Counted from the first letter of the stretch, positions 23,635 through 35,319 are shown. The stretch is 64,000 nucleotides of DNA from Druceiella hillmani (GCA_039881145.1 JAYKKI010000128.1:649001-713000), one strand, 5' to 3'. Program-made: numbers and translations. The notes: generated from the sequence alone by a model not told the origin.

Positions 23635-23810
23635 GGCTTTTGTATTATTATTGATTTTATGTCATTACCAAGCAAAGCTCTGTATATCATTTGGTTTCTG
23701 TAAAAATAGACTGTGATACTTTAATCTTGAGATCGGCCAAACCTACCGACAACTAGTGGATTTCATACATATTTTGTTTTTCCATTTTCCCTACGGAACA
23801 CTAAAATAAA
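23635..23810 (-). repeat. Lepidopteran-type interspersed repeat, 5' fragment
   Basis: On the minus strand GTGTTCCGTAGGGAAAATGG begins near 23802 and is followed by ATCTCAAGATTAAAGT and TTTTTACAGAAACC, matching the start of the second subfamily. The diagnostic GTCTGTCTGTC core is lost. Confidence 0.4.
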
Positions 23811-23814
23811 AAAT

Positions 23815-25150
23815 TATGAAGTGGTTTCAAAACATTAAGAAAAATACATGGACATTTTTTATCATAAAATCTTTCATTATTTTTAAATTAGTATGTGTCA
23901 AAGTTTATTAATTTGAAATATTCCAATTCTTTAAACATGTTAGCTTTAAAGTCTCTTTTTCTTTGGTCTTTTTAATTTGAAAATGTGGGAAGGGAGACGA
24001 CCTTTTTCAATCAGACGAAGTTAATTTTTGTCTGATCAGATCGTGTATAGGCAGCAAAAAAGACAATTTTCCCTATTAAACGATGAGTTTGCATACGGCA
24101 ATTTGGGCAAGCTTTTCGCAGTACATGCTTTATAATCGATTCGCGCTCGGAGTGAGTTAATAAGTTTAATCCATGGAATTTACTTTATTTACTTAGTTTA
24201 TTGCCATGAGTCTGCATTATCCTCTCGTTTTGTAGAGATAAAGCTTGTACGGTCCACGGTGGTTAGCTAGTATGAACATTAAAGTTATACTTATTTGGGT
24301 AAATATATGCTTTAAGTGTCACTTTTTTAGGCATCTCACATTTATTGTTTAGGCCATTAGCTTTTTTGTTTTTTGTTAAAGGTAAATATTTCACTGAATT
24401 TGTTTTTTTATTTTGGTCTTTTGTAACTTTCTTTGTTAGGATAATTGTGAACAGAACTCAGAGTATATAATGTAATTTGAATTGTCAAAGTTACAATCGT
24501 GCAATAAATAAAAATAATTTTCAGTTGAATTTTCCCTATCCGCCTAGAAGTTTTGTCTATCTTTTCTTTTTTATGTTTCCACGTAAAATGGAGAATTTCA
24601 ATAGCAAGTGCTGACCGCCTTTACTACAATAGGTAGTTTGGGTATAATTTACCTTTTTATGACTAATAATTGACATTATCAGAAATGCTAAAGTAGTATT
24701 TTCCATAATAATACAAACATTTGAAATGTAATAACGGGAGCATAGGTTTAAATACCAATAAAAACATTGACATATGTTTTATATGGCAATTATTTGAGTA
24801 TAACATTAATTTAAGTCTGTTACCATTTGGAATTATCATCATGAAATGAACAATGGTGCATCCAGTCCCGTATATAAAAATTTTATATTAAAATTCTTGT
24901 TCTAATATTTCTCCCCTGTTGGTGATTTTCGGCTTATTGATAAAAAAATACTTCTTACTAAGAAAAATGTTTCGTCCTTAACTAAGTTGTGTAATAGTTA
25001 CTCTAAGCATTTCTTAAATATTTTATAGAAGGATGTGGGGTAAATCTCTTAACGACAGTGTACTCATGGATCAGAGTTTGTAGGAAATTCGTTGGTGTAA
25101 ACTGTCCTCTTATTATATTCCTTTTTGTGTTGACTGAGGTTCTATTGCTT
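23815..25150. other. Non-coding DNA, no gene seen
   Basis: AT-rich, no recognised element. Confidence 0.4.
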
Positions 25151-25154
25151 TTCT

Positions 25155-25790
25155 GGGTTCTTTTAAATGGAAAACTAAATCCTTATAATATTATTTACCT
25201 GTCTGTTTGTCTGTTTCAGACGTTCTTCTCAGAAACCACTTGCCATAGAAACTCGAAATTTAGAACAGAAATAAATCATGTTAATGCGCGCACACATTTG
25301 TAGCTAACACTCAAAAATTACACCATGGAAATTTCTGTAGAGCAAATTAAGTACTTCAAATTTATTTTTAAATTGTACATACAGTATGGAGTATCGTTTG
25401 AAAAGATTTTTAATAAAGTTATCCAAAATATTTTTTTCCTAATTTTACGTATTATTTCGTTAGAAATATGCTGACGAAAAAGCACGTAAAAAGTATGCTC
25501 CCCCATTATGACCGAAAGCACTTAACATACAATTTTGAAAAATCGGATTTTAAGAAGCCTATGCAAAAGTTGAAGGAAAATTGTAGCAATTATTCTACAT
25601 CTCATAATTTTTTAAATACATACTATATTTTGATGCCTGTAAAAGATACAATAGGCAACATATTTATATTTTGAACAATTCCCACTTATTAAAAAGTTTA
25701 ACAGAAATACTATGTATCCTTAAATTTTTATAGTAGCTTCGCCACTGGGGTACGAGTCTTTGACTTATGCTTGATAGGTTTTTAGTGTTT
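25155..25790 (+). repeat. Lepidopteran-type interspersed repeat
   Basis: GGGTTCTTTTAAATGGAAAAC at the start, CTGTCTGTTTGTCTGTTTC at about 25200, GAAACCACTTGCCATAGAAA, then a diverged middle. The 3' part has GATGCCTGTAAAAGATAC, AATAGGCAACATATTTA and AAAAAGTTTAACAGAAATAC, with a weak version of the terminal block before 25790. Three overlapping ORFs here are translations of this repeat. Confidence 0.75.
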
Positions 25791-25975
25791 AACTGGCCAA
25801 TTCTCAATAGCACGTGTAGATACTTTATTTTAATCTGTTTCCTAAACTGTCAGTAAAATAATCCAATTTTTTACATTTTACAACTTGGTTGTAGTAGAAT
25901 TAAATAGTTCGGTTGGGTTTCACCCAGTCTTGTATTTCATGGTTTTTCATGGAAAGAGCAAAGGTATATTTTAAT

Positions 25976-26260
25976 ATACTAGCATGACCCGTGCGAAGTC
26001 TTCGCATTATTTATTCCATTAAGAAGCTCAGATGACAGATCAAACAAATATTTTACTAAAATTGACATATAGAGGCGCAAGTATCAAAAGCATTGAGCTA
26101 AAGCGTCACTTTATTTATACGTGAGTGGATTTGAAATTAAACAAAAATTTTACCGACCGTCAATCATATTGACGTTGAGCCGTTAGATGGCAGCATTGCT
26201 GTTTTGTGTATATAATTTTAATAATTAATTAATTTGCAAAAACAATAGCAATAATAAATT
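25976..26260 (+). repeat. CTAGCTGACCCGTGCGAAG-type element, copy 1
   Basis: Begins TACTAGCATGACCCGTGCG with an internal perfect palindrome TGCGAAG-T-CTTCGCA (25992-26006). It contains AGATGGCAGCATTGC, like the GATGGCGCTCATGCC of copy 2 at 40.85 kb. Elements with this opening are widespread in insect genomes. The class is uncertain, and nothing is encoded. Confidence 0.6.
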
Positions 26261-27250
26261 TTTTAGCTGTGGATGCCGGTAGAGCAAGCAATTATCTATA
26301 AAATGATATATAATTTATGTGGATTAGTTGTGAGGTTTTTTCTAAAAAGGGAGTGTAACATCTTAAGCTTAGCGTATTAATATATATGATGATGATGATG
26401 ATGATGATATTATAATTTTTATCATTGACAGGTTGTAAATAACGTCGAGTGGGTTAGAAATTAAGCAAAAACAGTGAGTTTGAAAAACGCGCTCGTGTCT
26501 AGTCAAGCTTTAGTACGCAAATTTGTTTATTTTTGATGCTAGAATTAGTTTTATATATATATATTAATACCTTTCTTAAATTCATGCAGAAATCCAGAAT
26601 CTCTACCAAACTTGACTTTCAGTTCGGGACTCCAAGTAAACTTTTACTTTCCGTTCGGAGTTGAGTGAGTGCCTCATAATTACAATTTTATTAGCGATAG
26701 GTAGAAAGATATTCTAGGACAGCCTACAAGGCTGATTAAATATGAAATAATTGATTAAAATAATTTATTTTTCCTTCGGGAATAATATTTGATGTAGACA
26801 TTTGGGCGCTGGAAAAAATTAAGGGAAAATATTATTGTAAGTTAAACAGTATATCCAATAACAATTTAATCGAAAGAGCTGCTTTGTCGCACAATTGTAT
26901 GACAAGGGTAGCAGATCGGGAGAGATAACTTCAAACAAGTTTACGGTTTGAATGCCCGGCGGACGATTTCTGCCGCGGGTGAGCTAATAAGGAAATTGGG
27001 CGAATTGGCATTCTGATAAAAGCGAATAGCCGCTCATAGATGGGCTGATAGCGGATTGAAAAATTAAACAGTAAATTCGTTTTCATTCTATTTTTTATGC
27101 AATATTTAACATTGCGGCCAGACTTTGACTGGATATTAATGTATCGATAGCGTACTTGTAATGTATTGTTAGAAGTGATATTCTTTTTTGCATTTTTTGT
27201 AATATGAATACCAGCTATCCTCTGTTTTTCTATAATTTTAATATATTTTT
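26261..27250. other. Non-coding DNA with a trinucleotide microsatellite and a CpG-rich patch
   Basis: An (ATG)n run lies at 26386-26409. At 26930-27060 there is a CpG- and GC-richer patch without an ORF of note. Nothing else is recognised. Confidence 0.45.
26386..26409. repeat. (ATG)n microsatellite, 8 units
   Basis: Uninterrupted trinucleotide repeat of 24 bp in non-coding DNA. Confidence 0.92.
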
Positions 27251-27254
27251 ACCA

Positions 27255-27658
27255 TTTTAAGATCAGTCAAATATTCAGCAGTCCATCTATTACAGCTGTT
27301 TTTATCAGAAACAACTTGACTTTGAAACGTGAAATTTATTACAGTAATAAAACATAATAATTCTCACACATTTCATTACAGCTAACGTTTAAAAAAAATT
27401 ATGTGGGAATTTAAGGGCGGTTAAAAAATTTTAAATTCCTTATATGGTTTACATTGTTGAAAAGGTCTCAAAAATATTTTTTTAAATTATAATTGCTACT
27501 ATTTATGAGATATAGTGAAAAACATGCAAAAACATATTTACCCCCTAAATTTTTGAAATTATTCAACCAAAAATTGTGAAACAAAATACGGCCTTTGTGT
27601 ACGCAAAAGTTTTCGGAAACACTAACCATGATTCTTGATGTCATAGTTCTGAAATATT

Positions 27659-27660
<2 letters not shown>
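27255..27660 (+). repeat. Lepidopteran-type interspersed repeat, second subfamily
   Basis: CAGTCCATCTATTACAGC, TTTTTATCAGAAACAACTTG and GAAACGTGAAATTTATTAC correspond to the block after the GTCTGTC core. It is followed by GAGATATAGTGAAAAACATG and a diverged tail. Confidence 0.6.

Positions 27661-27665
<5 letters not shown>

Positions 27666-27694
<29 letters not shown>
27666..27694. repeat. (TA)n microsatellite
   Basis: Run of about 14 TA units. Confidence 0.95.
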
Positions 27695-27698
<4 letters not shown>

Positions 27699-27699
27699 A

Positions 27700-29210
27700 A
27701 TATAATTTATGACTGGCTTTCGTAGCGATTTATTTATTTATTCCGTTCTATAATCAAGCACGGAACTGCACGGTCCAATTTTACAATGTAAAATAGCTTT
27801 TAACAAAATATGTATTATAATTAGATTCATACATGCTGACACTTTCTCCCTAGATTTCATTGACATGTACAATTTTGGTGAAACATAATTTTGATGTTGC
27901 TATTATGGCTCAGTTTGCTAAAATCAATAATATTTCTCAAAAGAAAGTGGGAAATAATCGAAAGTCTTTAATAATTATTAATACACAGTATGCGACAAAG
28001 AACGTTTTCGTCATTCAAACTGGTGATTTTGTGCATCAAACATAGAAAATTTTATGGAACTTTGTAAGAATTCATAACCATTTCTAAAAATATCGCTGTC
28101 TAAGTTGCGATTCAAACGAAAAAAGTAGTTATATTTTTTATAGAAACACGTTCTATTACGCAGACAGTTTTATATACAGAAACATATTTAAGAATAATGT
28201 AAGAATAATAATCTGTTATAATCAGTTCATATGTATACAAATTCTAATAAAAACATATTTCTCCATGTCTCCATCATTCGCTGCGGTCCAGTGATTTCAC
28301 TTGTTTTTTCGTTTAATAGTTACATGCTAAGCTTACTATCGAAACATTGTTCTGTTCTTGTCTTTTGAGTTAGGTATCTTGAAATCTTCAGACAGGGTGG
28401 AACTTTTAATTTTTCTCTTCATCCCTCTGTCATGGTAATATAACTTTGGTACTGTCAGCCGTAGAATTAAAAATTGTAATTAATAATAATTTTTTGCCAT
28501 ATACTTTTCTTTTACACTCTAAATATGTGTTTATCCATATTTAGAGCAGAAGAAGAAAACTACATGACAACAAATAATTTTTTGCGCGGGACAAGATATC
28601 TATATAAATATTGAATTTAAAATGTCTATCTCATTTAACCGCTTTCCGACTTATTTGGTCGAACGTTCGTAGATGGTTAGGATAAACAGTATTACTAGTG
28701 AATAAATTATGTATCGGTATCGGATTTCTATAAAATAGTACATGGAATAACATTGTCTTTAACACATGTCAGTTTGAACTAGAAGAAGTTGTAAATATTG
28801 GTGTAAACGATACAGTACTCAACTTCATACTCATCTATTGATTATTAATCAAACTTTAATTTTCTCTTAAATTAATTTAAATTCGAAAAAGTGCAACAGC
28901 AACACACTTCAATGATAATTAGCAATGTTCATTGGTCTATCTTCCCGATATCATTGGAATTTAAATTATTAATTATAATAAATAACACTGACGACACCCG
29001 GTTAGTGAATTTGACACTTTTCTCGGTAAATTTTATTAGGACCACGTATTTTTAGACAAATTTTAATTACCATAAATACATAGCTACTTATGGCAATAGA
29101 TAATATTAATGATTCAAATCAAGGAGCACGAATTAAACGTTAGTTTTGAAGAGAAAACTGTAAGGATTCTATAATTTTTTAATAAAGAACTTTATTTAAG
29201 ATAAGTCTAA
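27700..29210. other. Non-coding DNA with a small hairpin
   Basis: AT-rich. A perfect 11-bp hairpin lies at 28517-28546 (CTCTAAATATG / CATATTTAGAG, 8-nt loop). The plus ORF 27860-28045 shows no domain. Confidence 0.4.
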
Positions 29211-29214
29211 AAAT

Positions 29215-29490
29215 GAAATTTACCCGAAACAAATGTTTTCTCCTTTTTTATGACAGAAATCGCTTAAGTTAAAATTATGAAAAAAAGCAAAACTAGAAGT
29301 TTCCCTAAAGTTTATCGGAAAACTATAGCAATGATTTTGAGTTTCATCGTTTTTGAGATATTCGCAATATTTCACATCTCTGAGAAATATATTGGTCAAT
29401 ATTATCACTTGGTGAGAATAATTAATATTCTTAAATAGCTTGACAGAAATAATAGTTTGACAGAATATGTGTCCTTAAAGTTCATACTTG
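29215..29490 (+). repeat. Lepidopteran-type interspersed repeat, 3' part
   Basis: GTTTTTGAGATATTCGCAAT, CACATCTCTGAGAAATATAT, TGGTCAATATTATCACTTGG and TTTGACAGAATATGTGTCC follow the order of the second subfamily's 3' half. The minus ORF 29220-29408 is a shadow. Confidence 0.6.
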
Positions 29491-29530
29491 CCAAAGTGTA
29501 TATAAAAAAAAAAAAGATGAAATATTAAAT

Positions 29531-29790
29531 ACTAACAGTTTATTTGAATATTGCAAGCGGCTCGCTTTCGCTATATGCAGTAGATGCACTCACGGCGTAA
29601 TAGTTCCTGCTTGGGCAATAATGAAAGTTCCTCTAGAAATTCCACAGCCGGTATTTCATGTGTGACAAACTAAAGTCCTTAATAATATAATTAATGTTTG
29701 TCGTCACATACATGGTGTACCTTTAGCTTTGAAGACCTTTACAGAGAGTAGCGGAATAGATAATATTGCACAACGAAACTATTTTGATAC
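29531..29790 (+). repeat. Unnamed interspersed repeat, copy 1 (partner at 34.55 kb)
   Basis: Shares an ordered set of words with 34545-34800: TTTATTTGAATATTGCAAG, CATTCACGGCGTAATGGTTC-like sequence (GCACTCACGGCGTAATAG here), ATAATGAAAGTTCC, GAAATTCCACAG, and CAGAGAGTAGCGGAATAGA followed by AATATTGCA. Similarity runs over about 250 bp with indels. No coding potential is seen. The CACGGCGTAATRGTTCC core has no full tRNA-type box, so a SINE origin is not supported. Confidence 0.7.
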
Positions 29791-29799
29791 AAATTGAAT

Positions 29800-30615
29800 A
29801 CTCATTTACAATATTATGGCGTCACGCATAAATATACGTGTTTAGTACGAGTAGAACTCGCATTACAAGTCCGTATATCGGCAGGTACAAATAAAAGTTT
29901 AAATATTTCCATTAAACTGCTTGAACATTTTTTATATTATTTTTCGTCGTATCTGTATGAATAACAGATATTTTTTTGTTACAATCTACTTATTATTGAA
30001 ATTTAGTCTTGTAAGTCTTCCGTACTAGATTTTCATACTGTGAACAATACCTTCATTAAATGTATCTCATAAATGTACTCCGCACTTTCGACTCCCTTCA
30101 CCTAATGACTACTCCTCACTCACTCCTTTTTATATCAATTTGTTTTTTTATTATCAATTGAACTGGGTATATTGTAGTTCATTTGTAGATTATTTAATAT
30201 GCTTACTATTCGTCAATATCAATTAAATATAAGAAATTTTTAAAATCACAATGGCTTGTAAACGTGGAAAGTCGTATATTTTAGATGAAATACCTAGCCA
30301 ATCGATAAATTTCTACACATTTAATTATTTCTACTCCGAGTAAAAATAAATTTAATTTCCAAGATTGCAATCGCTGGCTGCCAACTACCTGCCGGGGAAA
30401 TTCCTAGAAATCTCTGGAGGATTGTGTGAGCGACGCGAGTATTTCACTACTCATTGCATCCAGTGTCCCTGCGCGTATCGTGCGATTGCTTTTATCACCA
30501 TTTGCTCGACGTTAAGCTTCTAGCTTTTCCCTTCGAAGCGAATTCTAGCATCCAGAGTAGGATGTCGTTTATAATTTCGTATGATATTAACGATTTTCAC
30601 TTATTAATATTAATG
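29800..30615. other. Non-coding DNA, no gene seen
   Basis: AT-rich. A GC-richer patch at 30365-30540 begins the plus ORF 30454-30678, which then runs into the palindromic repeat and is therefore spurious. Confidence 0.4.
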
Positions 30616-30618
30616 TTG

Positions 30619-30807
30619 AATATATTTGGCGTTAATTTTGTAGAAATTCATTATTCACAATTAAATGAAACTACGTGATGTAGTATTATTTCTACTTTCT
30701 TTAATTTCTTTACCACCACCTAGGTTTCGTTGTATTACCTAGATCGTAGTAAAGAAATTAAAGAAAGTAGAAATAATACTACATCACCTAGTTTCATTTA
30801 ATTGTGA
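30619..30807. repeat. Palindromic hammerhead repeat, copy 2 (inverted pair)
   Basis: A minus-oriented unit (30619-30737) begins on the plus strand with ATATTTGGCGTTAATTTTG. A second unit follows in plus orientation and is cut off at ATTGTGA (30807). Arms 30655-30713 and 30749-30807, 59 nt each, are reverse complements at 58 positions, separated by 35 bp. The minus unit keeps only the second half of the hammerhead (AATACAACGAAACC, CTAGGTG), with the cleavage base changed from C to G. Confidence 0.9.
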
Positions 30808-30944
30808 CTATTACTTTTCTTGATTTAATGTAAAACTTTAACGAGACTTATATATTTTACTGAAAGCGCTTTTTCAATATACATTTGCCAGTGTGTATTG
30901 CCTTTCTGTAATTTCAAATGCAAAACATTTATGCACTTTTTTTG

Positions 30945-31450
30945 GCGTATAAAGCTTTATTTGTCATTTTTAAGCAAATTTTTATCCTTCACGTGTCTGT
31001 ATGTCTGCCCATCACAGCCAATTTTTTCAGAACCCATTTGACGTATCAACTTGAAATTCGGCATAGTATTATATTATATTGACCCCCATATATTCTCCGA
31101 AGCCTTAGAAAATGTTAAGTTTTATATATCGTATTTATTTTTGCACCCTTAAATTTTTCAACTTTTAATTATACAGAAACCTCGTACTAGGAGTTTTACT
31201 CGTTCTTCCAGGTTTATTTACGTATAATCTCATAAATATGTCTAATTTTGTATTTAACTTATAAAAACAAAAGCATATTAAATAATAACATACCCCTAAC
31301 ATTCAAATATCAAAAATTTAATGTAGATGCAGAAAAATAATTGAAAAGACCTTTTTGAAACGTCCAAAATACATAAAGGGTGTTTTCGTTTCTAGAAATA
31401 ACAAAAACGATTTTATGAAATTTCCACATTCATTACTCGAAACTCTTAAC
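30945..31450 (+). repeat. Lepidopteran-type interspersed repeat, second subfamily
   Basis: CGTGTCTGTATGTCTGCCC, ATCACAGCCAATTTTTTCAG, AACCCATTTGACGTATC, AACTTGAAATTCGGCATAG and TGACCCCCATATATTCTCC in order. The 3' portion is weaker. Confidence 0.7.
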
Positions 31451-31559
31451 AATAAGAATATATTGCATTATTCTGATTGTTATAGAAGAATCGGTAAAGT
31501 TTTACAGCAAAATTTTGAATTGACTAGGTCATAAGAAAATTAATAAACTTCTATAAAAT

Positions 31560-32010
31560 CTCAAAATATCATTCGGAAAATGCTTAATTTCATGTCACTT
31601 AATTACATAACTCTAGTGTATTTTCTTTGCTTTATCCCAATCTTTATAAATATCAATTAGATATAAGAAATTTAAGTAAGTTAACTTCCTTTTAGTAAGT
31701 TAACTCCTTGTAATAAACACAGGAGTTCACTTATTAATATTTAAATTATATTTTTACATTACTTTTTTTGATCTAGTTATCTGTTCGATATTTCTACTTT
31801 CTTGTTGTAATTTACTTTTTATTTACCAGAAGATATTGTTTTTGTAAGTAATGTAGAATTCCATAATTAATTGTTTTTGCACATTAATTTAGTTTATGTT
31901 TATTTATGTATTTAGGCTAATAAGCAAAATGACATGTTTCGTACGGTGCTGCAATAAACGTCTTAGATAAAATACGTATATGTATATATACATTTACTAC
32001 ACGATTTTAG
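31560..32010. other. Non-coding DNA with a hairpin
   Basis: A 13-position foldback with one mismatch lies at 31696-31733 (TAAGTTAACTCCT / AGGAGTTCACTTA). The word AAGTAAGTTAACT / AGTAAGTTAACTCC occurs in tandem just before it. No gene is seen. Confidence 0.4.
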
Positions 32011-32019
32011 AGTTTTGTT

Positions 32020-32510
32020 CTTCAAAACCAAAAAAAGGTTGATCGTTAAAGGATTTTTTTTGTCATCCGTTTATCCCTACATCAAAATGCTTTTTATCAG
32101 AAAAAAATATAAAGTTGAAATGTTATGGTATATTGATCGATTATTGAGGCCTGTGCTCTTACATTGCAATCAAAACTTCAGGTTTTTCGGTCCATGCTAC
32201 AAAAACATATGTCCTATTAAGGCATATTTATTGTTTCTTATATTATCATCTAAAACCTAAATCGATGGAGTGCTTCCGGTCAATCTACAACTTTTAAAGT
32301 CGGTATAAAGGGAGTACAAATATAGGAAAAATCGTACAAGTAAAGAAAAAAAATAATGATATCTAATTATATTATAACATTTTCTACATTTATACATTTT
32401 TCCAAATATACGCCTGTGGAAAATATAGTAGGCAATATATTTACGTTTTAAAAATAGTAAAACTTGTGTATATCGCAGGGTAGTTGAAGTATTCTAACCT
32501 TAAATTGAAA
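32020..32510 (+). repeat. Lepidopteran-type interspersed repeat, diverged
   Basis: Starts with GTTGATCGTTAAAGGATTTT and CATCCGTTTATCCCTAC, then CTTTTTATCAGAAAAAAAT and AAAGTTGAAATG. The 3' part has ACGCCTGTGGAAAATATAGT and AGGCAATATATTTACG, which match the 17.4 kb copy. The plus ORF 32015-32260 is its translation. Confidence 0.65.
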
Positions 32511-32646
32511 GCTAAGACGAAAAAATATTTAACCCATATTTGAAATCTTCATATAAATTAATTTTACATTACTTAATTAATAATTAAATCGTACTATAAA
32601 AGTAAGATCAACATTTGTTATTAATTAATATGTTCAATTCGGTAAA

Positions 32647-32719
32647 GAGTCTCAATTTTTCCTCTGTGGTCTACAGGGTAAAAATTTCTTTGTGGACCAC
32701 AGGGGGAAAATTGAGACCC
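32647..32719 (+). ncRNA. 73-nt microRNA-precursor-like hairpin
   Basis: Arms 32647-32675 and 32691-32719 pair over 29 positions: 25 Watson-Crick pairs, three G-U pairs on the plus-strand transcript (32660, 32663 and 32672) and one A/C mismatch at 32648/32718. The loop is 15 nt. All three imperfect pairs are G-U only if the plus strand is transcribed, which hints at selection for RNA structure on that strand. I recognise no known microRNA seed. A young foldback transposon remnant is the alternative. Confidence 0.45.
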
Positions 32720-34540
32720 GAAATCGAAGGGAAATTTAATTGTAAATATAAAAATATATAACCCGACACCGAGTCACTGCTGTATGTAGAGCGGACGATT
32801 TATACAAAATCACATTCTTTTTGCAAGCCTTAGTATTGCCAGTCGCGTGAACGGCCTAAGCCTTCTCGAACTCGTTTGACCTTGCCTCGTCATTCATGGA
32901 CGATCTGGTTTTGGAGCTGTCGTAATAAATGAAACTGGTAGGTTGCATTTATCAGTACCTATATTTTTGCCCTTTGGATAATTTAATAAAAATATCTTAA
33001 ATGTTATTACATTTTATGCATTCCTTTTTCTGGTGGGTTTAGTAATTATTTTTTCGAAATCGATTATTGAACATATTTTGGATGAAAGAACATAGTTTTG
33101 TTGTCAGCCAAAATTTGTTTAATAACTCTACGAGTATTTTAGTTTAACATAACATTTTTGAAAACTGCCCTCGCTAAAATTTTATTCACCTACTAGAAAA
33201 CAATTCTGCCACAACTAAACATTTTTCTGCGTATATGAATTTCAACTTCACATTAAACTAAAAATACCAGTTAATGTAAACATTTTATTAGTTTGTTGAC
33301 ATTGTAGTAATTGATATTCACTTAAAATAATTTCTGTCTTTATGTTATATTCTTGGTATTGTATATTTTGTTGGTTAGTTACGATTAAGTGACCTCGTTT
33401 ATATGGTAGAGATTTAATAATTGTAATCCACGTCGAATTAATTTGACATATTTTCTCGAGATACAAGTGACGGAGTCCCTTGTATCTCTTCTATCTTTTT
33501 CTATGTTAACATTTCATTAAATAAGTATTTTATATCACCACGCCATAGAATAATTTAATATTAGCAAAAAAAAAAATTATTTTATTTTTGGGGTCTTCCA
33601 AATATTTTAAACGCAAAAATATGATTATTGTTCTTTTTTATGTCGCATAAAGTTAGAGTTGAAAATTATTTACCCCGTTATTGTTATAAATTGTTGAATC
33701 GTTAATGTTAATTGTTAAAATAGATTTAAATTTTCTTTAATTAAAAATCACGATGAAATACGTTAATCCTAATAGAAATTCGTGAGAATAAGTTCAAAGT
33801 CCCTACCCGAGTGAGACAAAGTTATAATAATAATTTAAATACCAATGATCTTTGGATGATTCATGGATGGGATGATCCATACAAAGTGTAGTTAGCGTGA
33901 AACTTGTTTTCGAAAACTGAATCGAAGTTGATTTAATAGTAGAATGAAATTTAAAGATTTAAGACTCCTGAAGCACTAAAGTAGTTGAATCATCCACTGT
34001 AGCTCTATCATCAACGTAATTTCTTAAAATTCAAATTGACATATGTCAAAGACAAATTTAACACCAATTAAATCAGGCCGAAAACCAGTTTAAGTACTGG
34101 TAAGTATATATTATCTTATGTAGCGTATTGCAGATACTAAAAGCATGATATCACGCCTTAACGCACCTTCGTCAATGGCCAGGTTTGGTAAGGCATAATG
34201 TCTTTGTTATTATTACCTAGCTTCGTGTTTCTAACGTACTAAAATTATATATTCTTACAATAGTCTGCTAAAGTACTTTCAATAAAAAAGTATATTCAAA
34301 TTCGGTGTCCATTTTCAATAATAATAACACGTACGTGATTATATTTTTACCATAATTTTTCCTTTATAAAAAGCTATAAAGCTTTTTTGATAGGCTATTA
34401 TTATTCAGGTCCCGAAACATTTATACCTTATAGATGGCAATCTTTCCAGCCTACATCCAAGTTATAGAGAAACTATAATTATTTTTAATTGTACTATAAC
34501 ATCCAATTAATGTTTTAAAATTAACAATCCTAATGAAGGA
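32720..34540. other. Non-coding DNA with a small hairpin
   Basis: A CpG-richer patch lies at 32760-32940. A perfect 10-bp hairpin lies at 33458-33488 (GAGATACAAG / CTTGTATCTC). The minus ORF 33248-33466 shows no domain. No gene or known repeat is seen. Confidence 0.4.
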
Positions 34541-34544
34541 TTGA

Positions 34545-34800
34545 ATATTAAAACTTTATTTAAATATGCAAGTGGTTCTCTTTCTATATATAGAGCAGAG
34601 GCATTCACGGCGTAATGGTTCCGACTCTGGGTATAATGAAATTTCCGCTGGAAATTCTATGATCGACGTATCACTTGTGACGCATTAAATGTTTTCCTAT
34701 TATATAGAGCCTTTATATACAAAGTGTAACTCTAGTTATAAATATATTTACAGGGAGCAGCGAAAAATAATATTGCAGAATAAAAGTAAAGTAAGTGAAA
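34545..34800 (+). repeat. Unnamed interspersed repeat, copy 2 (partner at 29.53 kb)
   Basis: AACTTTATTTAAATATGCAA, GCATTCACGGCGTAATGG, GGGTATAATGAAATTTCC, GGAAATTCTATGATCG and ACAGGGAGCAGCGAAAAAT followed by AATATTGCA align in order with 29531-29790. Confidence 0.7.
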
Positions 34801-34939
34801 ATTCTAGCTATTCTAACTGAAATAATAAAGCCTTTACGCAATAAAACCCGGCATATATGTATTGAAAAACCGGTAAAATAGAATTCTGCAGTTTCTGTCC
34901 CTTGAAATGGTTAACACAAGTTAGTTGATACAATTTAAG

Positions 34940-35134
34940 TTGAAAGTGGTTGAATATAAAAAGTTGAAAGTGGTTGAATATAAACTTAAAGAAAGTAGAA
35001 ATGATACCGCATTAGGCATTTTCATTTAATTGTGAATAAATTCATTATTCACAATTAAATGAAAATACCTAATGCGGTATCATTTCTACTTTCTTTAAGT
35101 TCATCACGTAGTTTCATTTAATGTTGAAAGTGGT
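34940..35134. repeat. Palindromic hammerhead repeat, copy 3 (tail-to-tail) with target-site duplication
   Basis: Arms 34984-35038 and 35046-35100, 55 nt each, are reverse complements at 54 positions with a 7-bp spacer. They meet at the ATTGTGAATA end, the opposite arrangement from copy 2. The hammerhead part is absent. A short extra piece TTCATCACGTAGTTTCATT follows (35100-35121). The word GTTGAAAGTGGTT lies before the element (twice, as a tandem GTTGAAAGTGGTTGAATATA) and again directly after it (from 35123), a probable 13-bp target-site duplication. The arms carry GATACCGCATTAGG where other copies have AATACTACATCACG, so this is a sub-lineage. Confidence 0.88.
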
Positions 35135-35319
35135 TTTCAAATGGCCGTTTATTAGCAATTAAAATCAAGGCTACCTTTTGTGACATGAAATTTCTCGTGT
35201 TTGCAATTAGATTATTAGCGTTCGAATCCAAAAAAATAAAGAAGAAATAATGAAAATAATTTTTCAAGATTGTGACACTAATTATGGTTAAACTTTAAAT
35301 AAAAAATACGTTAGTTATT

